Assembly: GCA_003054665.1 (NCBI GenBank)
Contig: QAYY01000001.1
Span: 237,501 to 301,500 of the forward strand
Reading direction: 5' to 3'
DNA: 64,000 bases
Source of the DNA: Opitutaceae bacterium EW11
GTDB taxonomy: Bacteria > Verrucomicrobiota > Verrucomicrobiia > Opitutales > Opitutaceae
Shown: positions 26,003 through 34,579 of the stretch, piece by piece
How positions within the stretch are numbered: the first letter of the stretch is position 1
Layout of the letters: every line of letters begins with the position of its first letter
Notes under the pieces: generated by a model
Database searches by the model: none
What the model saw: the letters and a program-made list of their open reading frames with translations, nothing else
What the model was told of the DNA's origin: nothing
Position numbers and translations under genes: made by a program

Positions 26003-28591
26003 ATGTCCGAAACCGTCCGTTCCGCATCCCCCAGCCGATTCGCCGCCGGTCCGCTTCGCCGGCCCGAGCTGCTGGCGCCAGCGGGCGACTGGGAATGCGC
26101 GAGGGCCGCGGTCGAAAATGGCGCCGATGCGATTTATTTCGGGCTCGAGCGTTTCAACGCGCGGATGCGGGCAAGGAATTTCACGCAGGCGGATTTGCCG
26201 GCGTTGATGGAGTTCCTGCACCGGCGAGGCGTGCGGGGTTACGTCACGTTCAACACGCTTGTTTTCGCGGACGAGGTGGAGGCCGCGCGCGACTACCTGC
26301 GGACGATCATCTCCGCCGGAGTAGATGCGGCGATTGTTCAAGACGTCGGTATCTGTCGCTTGATCCGCCGCCTTTCTCCGGATTTTCCGATCCATGTCTC
26401 CACCCAGATGACGGTGACAAGTGCTGCTGGGATCGATTTCGCGCGCGACCTCGGCGCTCAGCTTGTGGTACTCGCGCGCGAGAACTCCCTGGCGGATATC
26501 GAGCAGATCCAAGTGGCACAGTCCGCTTCAGAAAAGCCGTCGATGCCCCTGGAGGTGTTCGTCCACGGCGCGCTGTGCGTGGCTTATTCCGGCCAGTGCC
26601 TGACGAGCGAATCACTCGGCGGGCGCTCGGCGAATCGCGGTGAGTGCGCCCAAGCCTGCCGTCTACCGTACGATCTCGTTTCGGATGGCAAAAAGGTGGA
26701 TCTGGGAGACCGTCGGTATCTCCTCAGCCCCCAGGATCTCGCCGGTATCGACGTATTGCCCGACTTGGTACAGCGCGGGGTGGCCTCGCTCAAGATTGAA
26801 GGCCGGCTGAAAAGCGCCGAGTACGTCGCCAGCATCACTCGGGTTTACCGGCAGGCGCTGGACCGCGTGCTCGGTGCGGTGCCGTCGGTCGTGAACGATC
26901 CCGGACCGGTGGCCACGCCCGCCGAACGCTACGAACTCGAGATGAGTTTCTCCCGTGGGCTCTACACCGGATGGTTTCGTGGCATCAACAACCAGGAACT
27001 CGCGCACGGTCGTTTCGGGACCAAGCGCGGCGTTTTCCTGGGCCAAGTCACCCGAGTACTCCACGACGCAGTAGCCGTCGCGCTGATCGCGCCCTTGAAA
27101 CCGGGCGATGGTGTGGTCTTCGACGCCGGCAATCCGGAGCAACGTGAGGAGGGCGGACGTGCTTATTCGGTCGATGGGCAAGGCAGCGAATCCATCCTTC
27201 GATTCGGCCGAGGAGACATCAACTTCGCCCGGATTCGCCCGGGCCATCGGCTATGGAAGACCAACGACCCCGAACTGGATCGCCGTGTTCGGCAGACGTT
27301 TCAGGGCGAAAAGGTGCGCTTCCAGCGTCCCCTTTCGATCGAGGTCCACGGTCACGCGGGCGCGCCGCTCACTCTTGTTTTCAAAGACACAGAAGGCCAC
27401 ATCGCCCAACAGCAGTCGGCACAGCCACTGTTGGAAGCCAAGACGCAGCCGCTGACTCCCGATCGACTCCGCGAGCAGCTTGGACGGCTCGGGGGCACCC
27501 CATTTCGCCTCGGCAATCTGGAGTACTCGCTCGAGGGGAACGCTATCCTGCCGCTTAGCGAATTGAACCGCCTCAGGCGAGAAGGGTTGGCTGAACTGGA
27601 ACGCCAGCGATCTACGCCCAAGAGGTGGCAGCTAAACGGCTCGGCCAAGTGCACGGTCGACGCGATACCCGCCGGACCGATCCCGTCCGCGGCGCCGGCG
27701 GAGCTGATTCTCCTCGTCCGAAATCTGGAACAACTCGATGCCGCACTTACTTGCCGGGCCGTCGAGACGGTTTACTGCGAGTTCGAGAATCCCAAACGCT
27801 ACCGAGACGCAGTGGAGCATTTCCGCACCGATGCCGCCCGTCGCCCATCCGAGGAGGCTGCGAAGAGGTCGATCTGGGTCGCGCCGCCTCGCATCTCAAA
27901 GCCGGGCGAAGAGTGGATCCTCAAGCAGGTCCGATCGTGCGACGCCGATGGGTATTTGGTGCGCAATTACGACCACCTCCGTTTCTTTTCGAACGACAGG
28001 AAGCGCGGCGATTTTTCCCTGAACGTCGCGAATCCGCTCACTGCCGAGCTCTTTCTCCGCCGCCACGGCCTGGAGCGGGTCACGGCGTCGTACGATCTGA
28101 ACATCTCGCAGCTAGAAGCGCTCCTTCGGAGAGCCCCGGGAGATTGGTTCGAAATAACCGTGCACCAGCACATGCCGATGTTTCACATGGAGCACTGCGT
28201 GTTCTGCGCCTTCCTCTCCACGGGCAGAGACTACCGGGATTGCGGTCGACCTTGCGAAGCACACGACGTGCGGCTTCGCGATCGCGTCGGTGCAGAGCTG
28301 CCGCTGAAAGCCGACGCTGGCTGCCGAAACACCGTCTACAACAACCGCGCCCAGACAGGCGCAGAGTACGTCGGCCGCCTTAGAACTCTCGGAGCACGGG
28401 CTTTTCGAGTCGAGTTCGTGAACGAAAACGCCGACGAGGTCGTGCAGACCGCTTCACGCTACCTCGCGGTGATCAGGGGCGAAGTCGACGGCACGTCGCT
28501 CTGGCGCGAACTCAAGCTTCTCAACCAGCTCGGCGTCACACGCGGGCAGATGGAAGCAACGCCCCAAATCATCCTGAAGAAGGGGTCCTGA
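26003..28591 (+). CDS. U32 family peptidase / RlhA-like protein, long form
   Basis: An 862-residue member of the U32 'peptidase' family. E. coli members of this family with the same cysteine pattern (RlhA, YegQ, UbiU/V) carry an iron-sulfur cluster and hydroxylate RNA or quinone precursors rather than cut protein. Residues 21-48 hold PELLAPAGDWECARAAVENG, and a four-Cys set is at 192, 199, 215 and 219. The middle resembles DUF3656. A C-terminal part absent from short family members contains another Cys-rich block (HMEHCVFCAFLS, DYRDCGRPCE, residues about 724-755). ATG at 26003 is chosen by family start. rRNA C5-hydroxylation is the best guess. Confidence 0.85.
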   Translation: MSETVRSASPSRFAAGPLRRPELLAPAGDWECARAAVENGADAIYFGLERFNARMRARNFTQADLPALMEFLHRRGVRGYVTFNTLVFADEVEAARDYLRTIISAGVDAAIVQDVGICRLIRRLSPDFPIHVSTQMTVTSAAGIDFARDLGAQLVVLARENSLADIEQIQVAQSASEKPSMPLEVFVHGALCVAYSGQCLTSESLGGRSANRGECAQACRLPYDLVSDGKKVDLGDRRYLLSPQDLAGIDVLPDLVQRGVASLKIEGRLKSAEYVASITRVYRQALDRVLGAVPSVVNDPGPVATPAERYELEMSFSRGLYTGWFRGINNQELAHGRFGTKRGVFLGQVTRVLHDAVAVALIAPLKPGDGVVFDAGNPEQREEGGRAYSVDGQGSESILRFGRGDINFARIRPGHRLWKTNDPELDRRVRQTFQGEKVRFQRPLSIEVHGHAGAPLTLVFKDTEGHIAQQQSAQPLLEAKTQPLTPDRLREQLGRLGGTPFRLGNLEYSLEGNAILPLSELNRLRREGLAELERQRSTPKRWQLNGSAKCTVDAIPAGPIPSAAPAELILLVRNLEQLDAALTCRAVETVYCEFENPKRYRDAVEHFRTDAARRPSEEAAKRSIWVAPPRISKPGEEWILKQVRSCDADGYLVRNYDHLRFFSNDRKRGDFSLNVANPLTAELFLRRHGLERVTASYDLNISQLEALLRRAPGDWFEITVHQHMPMFHMEHCVFCAFLSTGRDYRDCGRPCEAHDVRLRDRVGAELPLKADAGCRNTVYNNRAQTGAEYVGRLRTLGARAFRVEFVNENADEVVQTASRYLAVIRGEVDGTSLWRELKLLNQLGVTRGQMEATPQIILKKGS

Positions 28592-28692
28592 GCAACAGCC
28601 CCGCCGGCCCGGTCGGGATCTCTGACGCGCGATACTGCTTCAGGCTCTCCCAGGCGGGCGAGGGGCGTCTCGTTGAGTATGCGCGCCCTGAT

Positions 28693-28920
28693 CTACCCTG
28701 CTCGGCGCAATGCCACCACGATGCCAACGAGGATCAGCGCTCCCCCTCCGACGAAATAGAGCGTGTGGTCGGTCACACGCGGCTTTCCATCGAAAGTCGA
28801 AGCCACTTCCTGGCCGGCGGACTGCGCATGGCCCGCAATGGAATCTTTGCGCTGGCTGCCAAGGTAGAGGAGGACGCCACCGAGGGCGATAAGGACGATG
28901 GCGATCAAAGTTTTGCTCAT
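28693..28920 (-). CDS. DUF3185 family small membrane protein
   Basis: A 75-residue protein with helices at 4-20 and 53-71 and a polar stretch between them (QRKDSIAGHAQSAGQEVAS). This is the DUF3185 pattern. It lies 30 bases after the YqjE-like gene on the same strand and shares the theme of small membrane stress proteins with its neighbours. Confidence 0.75.
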   Translation of the reverse strand: MSKTLIAIVLIALGGVLLYLGSQRKDSIAGHAQSAGQEVASTFDGKPRVTDHTLYFVGGGALILVGIVVALRRAG

Positions 28921-28950
28921 AGGACTAGGGGTTGGGGTATGAAGTACGGG

Positions 28951-29235
28951 TTAGTGCGAAGTGGAAAACGCGTGGGCAAAGCGAACGAAGCGCGGGAGCC
29001 ACTTGAGCGCAACTCCGACGATGCCAATGCGCCTGTGATCTTTCCCGAGGGCATGAAGAACGGCAGGGAAGGCCGCGGCGGCCACCCAGATGAAAAGTTG
29101 AATGAACCGGAGCTTCTCTTCCTGCACTTCTACGGACAGCAACTGAACTCGGTGTCGTGCCGAGTTCAGCACACTGTCGAGCAGATCTCCGGCTGCGGCG
29201 AACAGCCCGAAGCGCTTGGCAGCCGCAACATCCAT
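28951..29235 (-). CDS. YqjE/holin-X (DUF1469) like protein, apparently shortened
   Basis: A 94-residue protein whose first half matches the DUF1469/YqjE type: GLFAAAGDLLDSVLNSARHRVQLLSVEVQEEKLRFIQLFIWVAAAAF. The family normally continues with a full first transmembrane helix, a short loop and a second helix; here a Pro follows AAAAF and the segment to the second helix is missing, so the protein looks as though an internal piece was lost. Neither other frame continues the family. It starts four bases after the DUF883 gene, as in the E. coli yqjD-yqjE pair. Confidence 0.6.
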   Translation of the reverse strand: MDVAAAKRFGLFAAAGDLLDSVLNSARHRVQLLSVEVQEEKLRFIQLFIWVAAAAFPAVLHALGKDHRRIGIVGVALKWLPRFVRFAHAFSTSH

Positions 29236-29239
29236 GGAC

Positions 29240-29545
29240 TCAGTCGCGACGGATAAGGGCGCCGATGAGCACCCCCACACCCAGCGCCACCGCGAGAGAC
29301 TCGTACGGATGAGCACGGATCGTCTCGTCCGTGCGGCGCGCACCCGCGACAACCTTGTCCCTGGCTCCTCCGTAATAGTCGTTGAGTTTCTCCAGGCCCG
29401 CCTGAAGACGATCGCGAAGATCGGCGACGATATTCGATGAAGTCTCGGTCACGCCGTTGTTCACCACCCTCTCCGCTTCGGCAATGAGACTGCGAAGCTG
29501 CTCAAGCATCTCTTCGGCGGCCTGCGATTCGGTTCGGTTTTTCAT
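29240..29545 (-). CDS. DUF883 (ElaB/YqjD) family membrane-anchored protein
   Basis: A 101-residue protein with a soluble helical N-terminal part (MLEQLRSLIAEAERVVNNG, LRDRLQAGLEKLNDYYG) and the characteristic C-terminal anchor HPYESLAVALGVGVLIGALI-RRD. YqjD and ElaB are tail-anchored, ribosome-associated stationary-phase proteins in E. coli. A strong GGAGG six bases before the ATG supports the start. It leads the operon DUF883, YqjE-like, DUF3185. Confidence 0.88.
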   Translation of the reverse strand: MKNRTESQAAEEMLEQLRSLIAEAERVVNNGVTETSSNIVADLRDRLQAGLEKLNDYYGGARDKVVAGARRTDETIRAHPYESLAVALGVGVLIGALIRRD

Positions 29546-29641
29546 TTTATCCTCCGGGTTGAGAGTTGCCTACGCGTTGAACTGGACCCTTGTCGCCAGA
29601 CAACGTGAGGCCACGCCGGTTTCGGTCGCCGAGAAGCTGCC

Positions 29642-31438
29642 TCAAGCACGATCCGTCGGGAGGAGAAAATGGAAGTCGCTCCCGCTTCCTACTTTGCTGG
29701 TGCAAGCGATCGTTCCCCCGTGGGCCACTACGATCTCTCGCGCTATCGTCAATCCGAGGCCTGCCCCCTTCTTCGTCTGGCCAGGCACCCGATAGAATTT
29801 CTCGAAGATGTACGGTACGCTCTCCTCCGGAATCCCTGGCCCTTGGTCGCGGACGCCAAACCGGACATAGCCCGCCGTATCCGATCTTGCATACAGTCTG
29901 ATCGTGCTGTCCGATGGCGAATATTTGGACGCGTTTGCGAGCAGATTGATGAATACGTGCCGAAGCCGCTCGGGATCGACGACGATCGTCGTGAGGACGG
30001 GTTCGATTTCGATTCGAACGTCCTGCTCCGCCGCTTCCACGATGGGCCGGATCTCGCGCGCCATTTCCTCCAACAGCGCAGGAATCTCCACTTCCCGTTT
30101 GTTCAACGAGGCCACTCCGCTTTCAAGCCGTGCGAGGTCGAGAATGTCGTTGAGGATCCGGATCAGCCGGTCGGCATCGTCTCGAGCCGTCTCGAGCAGT
30201 TCCTTCTGCGCGCGGGACAGCGCCCCGACGTTCTGCTCGAGCAGGAGGTAGATCGCCATCCGCAGGCTGGTAAGTGGCGTTTTCAGCTCGTGGCTCACCG
30301 TTCCCACGAGGTTGCTCTTCGCGTCGTCCAGTAACCGGAATTTGGTGACATCCTGCAGGATCATCGCTGCGCCCCCGAATCCCGTGAGGGCATCTCCTAT
30401 AGCGAGAATGCGTGGGAGGTAATGCCGTTCAGTTCGTTCGATTTCAACCGTGACGACCTGGTCGTAACCGGTCGGCAAGTGGTGATTACCCGACGTGAGC
30501 ACCTGATGGAGCCGCTCACGAAGCGGCTCGGGAAAACCGTCTCCAAAGGCCGGCGTCCTCGCGATGGCCTCTGCAGCGGGATTCCGAACGACCAACTGCC
30601 CTTCGCGGTCGACGACGAATAGAGGGTCCGGAGTTGAGGCAAGAGTCGCCTCCATCGTGCGCTGAGCCTGCACGACTTTGGCCGTGGTCGCTTCACGGTA
30701 CGCCCGAAGCTTTGCGGCCATGGTGTTGAAAGAGCGCGCGAGTTCTCCGATCTCGTCGCCCGACGTGATAGGAACGTCGCGGTCAAGCTGCCCCTCGCCG
30801 AGGGCGGTCGCGGAGGCGGTGAGCATCTTGATCGGTTGCAGCAGCGACCGGGCGAGCCGATACGAGAGGAAGAGGGAAAGCACGATTCCGCCCACCATCG
30901 CCCCAGCAAGAACGTTGATGCTGCGCCGCACGATTCGGGAAAGACGCTGCTGCTCGGCCTTCACGTCTTGGTAGTCGTGATCGGTGAGGTCTTCGAGCGA
31001 GCGCATCGTCTGAAAGAACGCCGCCTGGGTCTGCTGGTACGTCGCCATCGAGGCACTCGCTCCGTGCTCAAAAAGGCCATCTCCGAACTCAGCCAGCCGG
31101 TCGTAGGCGTCCGCCACCCGTGCAACGGCGGCGGCGCGCGGCGTTCCCGCCGAGGAGAACGACTGGTCCATCAGGTTGCGCTGAAACCGGCTCCTGTATT
31201 CGGAAAATGCCGACTTCGCTTCGAGAACCCTGCCGTTCAGCGCTTCCTCGATGGCCTGCGTCATCAGGTTTGCAGCGTCGCGCATCGCATAGCCGCTGAC
31301 CATCAGGCGATAATTCTCAACCAGCCGCTTCTCGACCGACTGGGCCAGTTCGCGGCAGATCAGCATCGCCGCCATCGCAGCCGCCATAAACAGCAGCAAT
31401 AGCGGAAGCAGGCCGAGGTAGAGCCGGGTGCGAAGCAT
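29642..31438 (-). CDS. KinB-like sensor histidine kinase
   Basis: A 598-residue inner-membrane kinase. TM1 is at 7-28, an extracytoplasmic helical sensor spans 29-175, TM2 is at 176-195, then HAMP (196-250), a PAS domain (262-370), HisKA with phosphorylated His383 in VSHELKTPLTS, and HATPase with N box INLLANASKYS and G boxes DQGPGIPEES and GAGLGLTIAR. Size, domain order and pairing with an NtrC-type regulator closely match Pseudomonas KinB (595 residues). It follows the response regulator by 171 bases, the algB-kinB order. Confidence 0.85.
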   Translation of the reverse strand: MLRTRLYLGLLPLLLLFMAAAMAAMLICRELAQSVEKRLVENYRLMVSGYAMRDAANLMTQAIEEALNGRVLEAKSAFSEYRSRFQRNLMDQSFSSAGTPRAAAVARVADAYDRLAEFGDGLFEHGASASMATYQQTQAAFFQTMRSLEDLTDHDYQDVKAEQQRLSRIVRRSINVLAGAMVGGIVLSLFLSYRLARSLLQPIKMLTASATALGEGQLDRDVPITSGDEIGELARSFNTMAAKLRAYREATTAKVVQAQRTMEATLASTPDPLFVVDREGQLVVRNPAAEAIARTPAFGDGFPEPLRERLHQVLTSGNHHLPTGYDQVVTVEIERTERHYLPRILAIGDALTGFGGAAMILQDVTKFRLLDDAKSNLVGTVSHELKTPLTSLRMAIYLLLEQNVGALSRAQKELLETARDDADRLIRILNDILDLARLESGVASLNKREVEIPALLEEMAREIRPIVEAAEQDVRIEIEPVLTTIVVDPERLRHVFINLLANASKYSPSDSTIRLYARSDTAGYVRFGVRDQGPGIPEESVPYIFEKFYRVPGQTKKGAGLGLTIAREIVVAHGGTIACTSKVGSGSDFHFLLPTDRA

Positions 31439-31609
31439 GGATTACTGCTGGTGGCCGCGGTCGGAGATCGGTCGATCAGCGTCGGCAACCCCGGTCAGCT
31501 TGGCCGATCCAACGCGGATGACCAGCAACGACTCGAATCGGCCGGCGTTTCGCACCCGTCCAAGCGAGGTATGGAAGGCTGTTGAACATCCGCCGCGCCC
31601 CAAGGGCCA

Positions 31610-32947
31610 TCACTGCATCAGGCCAAGCTTTTGACGCTTGCGGTACAACGTGGCCGGATCGATGCCGAGAGTTCGGGCAGCCTCGTCCAGGTTCCGGGAC
31701 GTCGCGAGAACGCGGCGGATATGCTCGGCTTCAAGATGGTCGATCGTAACTCGCGCTCCGACGGAAACGGTCGAATCGGTACGATGGGAAAACTCCTCGG
31801 GCAGGTCCTCGAGCTCTATCACGGATCCGCTCGAGAGGATGACCGCTCGCTCAACGACGTTGCGCAGCTCCCGGAGATTTCCCGGCCAGCCGTATTGAAC
31901 GAAGGCATCTCGCACGCGCGGCGAGAACCCCGTAATTTTTTTCCCGATACGATCGGCGAAGAATTTCCGGTAGTTGTCCGCCATCCGCATGAGATCACTC
32001 GGACGGTCTTTCAGCCCCGGTAGCGGAAGGTTGATGACATTGAGCCGATAGAACAGGTCCTCCCGAAAACGACCGGATTTCACCTCCTCTGCGAGATTGC
32101 GGTTGGTTGCCGCAATCACGCGAACGTTGGCTCTGCGAATCCTCGATTCACCAATCCGCTCGTATTCGCGTTCCTGAAGCAGCCGCAGCAGCTTCGGCTG
32201 GATCTCAAGCGGCATCTCGCCGATCTCGTCGAGGAAAAGCGTGCCTCCTTCGGCAGCCGCAACTTTCCCGAACGTATCGCCAACCGCGCCCGTGAACGAT
32301 CCTTTCACATGGCCGAAGAGCTCACTCTCGAGAAGCTCTTTGGAAAGGCTCGGACAATTGACCGTGACGAACGCGTTATCCTTCTGCAGCGACCGTCTAT
32401 GAATCTCGCGGGCGAGCACGCTCTTTCCGGTGCCACTGGGCCCGAGGATGAGTATCGTGGCGGGAGTCTCGGCCGCTTTGAACGCGATCTGCAGCATCTT
32501 CTGCATCGCCGGCTCATCCGAGTTGAGGTCGACCTCCGGCGACTGCTCCGTGAGCTGGGTTTCAAGTTGCTGAACCTTCTGTTCGAGCCGCCGCGTGCGG
32601 CCGACCTTTTCCAGCACTTGGCGAATCTGGTCCGGAGTGAACGGCTTCGGGATGAAATCAAACGCACCGCGGCGCATCGCCTCCACCGCCGTGCTGATGC
32701 TTGCATAGGCGGTGAACATCACCACCACCAAGTTCGGTTGAGCTTTCAGGAGCTTTTCGAGGACGGTAAGTCCGTCCTCGTTTCCCAGATTCACATCGAG
32801 GAAGCAGACGTCACACGGCTGCTCCTCCAGCGCCTTCAGCGCCTTCGCCCCATTCGCCACCGCAACCACTTCATGGCCCATCGTCTCGACCGCGAGGCCG
32901 GTGGTTTTCCGAATACTGGTTTCATCGTCGACGATCAGAACGCGCAT
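31610..32947 (-). CDS. AlgB-like sigma-54 dependent response regulator
   Basis: A 445-residue NtrC-family activator that remodels the sigma-54 holoenzyme. The receiver has acidic D7/D8, phospho-acceptor Asp51 and Lys101. The AAA+ domain has Walker A GPSGTGKS at 169-176, Walker [11 protein letters not shown] near 235-244, and the sigma-54-contact loop reads GSFTGA (216-221) in place of the usual GAFTGA. A Fis-type helix-turn-helix ends the protein ([20 protein letters not shown]). Pseudomonas AlgB has 449 residues and the same layout. Likely targets include the small membrane genes on either side, but no clear -24/-12 promoter was found. Confidence 0.88.
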   Translation of the reverse strand: MRVLIVDDETSIRKTTGLAVETMGHEVVAVANGAKALKALEEQPCDVCFLDVNLGNEDGLTVLEKLLKAQPNLVVVMFTAYASISTAVEAMRRGAFDFIPKPFTPDQIRQVLEKVGRTRRLEQKVQQLETQLTEQSPEVDLNSDEPAMQKMLQIAFKAAETPATILILGPSGTGKSVLAREIHRRSLQKDNAFVTVNCPSLSKELLESELFGHVKGSFTGAVGDTFGKVAAAEGGTLFLDEIGEMPLEIQPKLLRLLQEREYERIGESRIRRANVRVIAATNRNLAEEVKSGRFREDLFYRLNVINLPLPGLKDRPSDLMRMADNYRKFFADRIGKKITGFSPRVRDAFVQYGWPGNLRELRNVVERAVILSSGSVIELEDLPEEFSHRTDSTVSVGARVTIDHLEAEHIRRVLATSRNLDEAARTLGIDPATLYRKRQKLGLMQ

Positions 32948-33083
32948 AGGCTTTTGCAGGAGGCCGCCAGGCCACTGGCGAATGTCTTCAAACCTGCCTC
33001 AGCCTGCGTGGCCAGGAAATTGAGCAGGCGGTCAGATCGATATCGATCCACGCGCTTCGGCACAGCTCAACCGCCGTTCCCAT

Positions 33084-33119
33084 AAAAAGCCAAGGCGGGG
33101 CCGCAAAAGCGACCCCGCC
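33084..33119 (-). terminator. Rho-independent terminator of the DUF1328 gene
   Basis: On the minus strand, a GC-rich hairpin (33119 to 33094) with arms GGCGGGG and CCCCGCC, extended by three more pairs past one mismatch around a TTTT loop, is followed after five bases by TTTTT (33088-33084). It lies 73 bases past the DUF1328 stop. Confidence 0.75.
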
Positions 33120-33191
33120 AGGTCCAGCTTCAACTAACAATCCCGGAAGTAGCACCTCCGGGAAGTGATAAATTGGGCGAACGTGAAAGAA

Positions 33192-33377
33192 CTAATGAGC
33201 TCCCGGGCGACGATGGCGATGCTTGAAGTGCCAGACGAAAGCTGCAACCGCCGCGATTAGGAAGCTCGCCGAAGCAAGGCGCGCGAGTAGACTCGCGATC
33301 TCACCGGCAGTTCCGACCACTGTGAAAAAGATCGAAACCAGACTGAGGAGAAGAAATGTGATGGCCCAGTTCAACAT
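33192..33377 (-). CDS. DUF1328 (YtjA) family small membrane protein
   Basis: A 61-residue protein beginning MLNWAITFLLLSLVSIFFTV, the hallmark of DUF1328/YtjA, with two transmembrane helices (3-22 and 30-48) and a His/Arg-rich tail. Members are stress-induced membrane proteins of unknown function. It has its own terminator downstream and lies upstream of the AlgB-like gene in the same direction. Confidence 0.88.
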   Translation of the reverse strand: MLNWAITFLLLSLVSIFFTVVGTAGEIASLLARLASASFLIAAVAAFVWHFKHRHRRPGAH

Positions 33378-33398
33378 GGGAACGATGGGGATTATCCC

Positions 33399-33524
33399 TC
33401 AGTCATGCGTCCGAAAATTTCCGGAGACCGGAATACGTTCCACTGAACCGGCGAAGACCGCTGCCGCAAGTGCGGCAAGGTCGATAAGGGAGTTGGCTTG
33501 GTCGTAGTCATAGTTCGTCGCCAA
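33399..33524 (-). CDS. Possible 41-residue protein
   Basis: A minus-strand open frame with TTG start reads as a protein-like sequence containing DLAALAAAVFAGSVERIPVS. The composition is plausible but there is no ribosome-binding site and it overlaps the inverted repeat, so it may be chance. It ends 21 bases upstream of the DUF1328 start and would be cotranscribed with it. Confidence 0.18.
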   Translation of the reverse strand: MATNYDYDQANSLIDLAALAAAVFAGSVERIPVSGNFRTHD

Positions 33525-33547
33525 GTAAGCGACGGGGCCAAACTATG
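33509..33547. promoter_or_regulatory. Doubled inverted repeat in divergent region
   Basis: CATAGTT (33509-33515) pairs with AACTATG (33541-33547); inside it, CGTCGC (33516-33521) pairs with GCGACG (33529-33534) around CAAGTAA, with six unpaired bases on one side. It may be an operator serving DUF1328 and the ECF sigma operon, or an RNA hairpin. Confidence 0.4.
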
Positions 33548-33756
33548 CGCAGCGTGTGCCAACCCATTTCCTTTCAGATGAAGACCGCTGGTTCAAAACC
33601 AGTTATGGTATCCATGCAGAGCCGGCAGCCGGGATTTGATACAAAAAACGTGCATTGTGCGCGTCGACCGACCGGCAACGTCCCGCACTTTGCACGAGGC
33701 GCTGGCGCAACTTCGGAGCACTTTCTCCGTCTTGCGAGTCACACGGATGCACACGC

Positions 33757-34302
33757 ATGCAGCAGTCCGATACCCCAGAGCTGACGAACACCGTTCGTCA
33801 GGCACAGGCAGGTCGCGAATCCGCGCAGCGCGAACTCATCATCGCGTATCAACGACGAGTGGCGGGCTTCGTCTACTCGGTCCTCGGCCGGACTGATGCC
33901 GTCGAAGACGTTTCCCAAATCGTATTCGTCAAAATGATCCGCGCGCTCCCCAAGCTCGATCAGCCGGCACAGTTCGAACCATGGCTGTTTCGTTTGGCGA
34001 AGAATGCCTGCATCGACCACTTGCGGCGGCGCAGATGGCAGCAGCTCTTCTCCCCTTTGGAGCAGGAAGAGCACGCGGAAATCGCCGAGATTCCGACCAG
34101 TGTGGACAGCGAAGAACTCGACGCTCTGCGGCACGCTCTATCCCAGCTAAAACCAAAAGATCGCGCCTTGCTCGCATTGGCTCAGGAAGGCTATAGCCAG
34201 AATGAAATGGCCGAGGCTACCGGCATCAGCGTCGTCGCGTTGAAGGCACGCCTCCACCGAGCACGCGAACAACTCAGGCAATACTATGAACACGCCTTTT
34301 GA
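33757..34302 (+). CDS. ECF-type RNA polymerase sigma factor
   Basis: A 181-residue sigma-70 family factor with region 2 (YQRRVAGFVYSVLGRTDAVEDVSQIVFVKM split over residues 29-60, WLFRLAKNACIDHLRRRR for the -10 contacts) and region 4 (LKPKDRALLALAQEGYSQNEMAE, then the recognition helix ISVVALKARLHRAREQL). ATG at 33757 fits the family start. The next gene overlaps it by 17 bases and encodes a small membrane protein, the usual place for an anti-sigma factor. Confidence 0.92.
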   Translation: MQQSDTPELTNTVRQAQAGRESAQRELIIAYQRRVAGFVYSVLGRTDAVEDVSQIVFVKMIRALPKLDQPAQFEPWLFRLAKNACIDHLRRRRWQQLFSPLEQEEHAEIAEIPTSVDSEELDALRHALSQLKPKDRALLALAQEGYSQNEMAEATGISVVALKARLHRAREQLRQYYEHAF

Positions 34303-34579
34303 GCCCGCCCCCTGGCGCCATCTCCAGGACCGCGCTGCCGCGCAGCTCGGGCCAGATTTCGCCGACCGCGTGCTTGCAGTTGCGCGCGAGCGCTCCGCCT
34401 CCAACGCGTGGCAGCTGTGGGGCGGAAATCCTCTTGTTGTCTCGATCGCGACCGCTGCGCTGTGCGTATTGCTCCTATTCGTCGTCCATACGCGCCTGAC
34501 CGACGCCGCAAGCGCTCGTCACCTCGCGGCGTGGCAGGAAATCTCCGTCGAAACCGCCAGCCTCGATCGCGGACCATGA
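34286..34579 (+). CDS. Small membrane protein, probable anti-sigma factor
   Basis: A 97-residue protein with a cytoplasmic helical N terminus (FEPAPWRHLQDRAAAQLG), one transmembrane helix (about 47-68) and a short outer tail. No HxxxCxxC zinc motif is present, so the anti-sigma role is inferred from overlap with the sigma gene. Its stop overlaps the next start by four bases. Confidence 0.6.
   Translation: MNTPFEPAPWRHLQDRAAAQLGPDFADRVLAVARERSASNAWQLWGGNPLVVSIATAALCVLLLFVVHTRLTDAASARHLAAWQEISVETASLDRGP

Larger units (their letters stand above)
33378..33756. other. Divergent intergenic region between DUF1328 and an ECF sigma operon
   Basis: Contains promoters for both directions, a doubled inverted repeat (33509-33547) and one possible small open frame on the minus strand. 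A short hairpin CTGGTT/AACCAG is at about 33589-33603. No tRNA-like fold was found. Confidence 0.35.
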
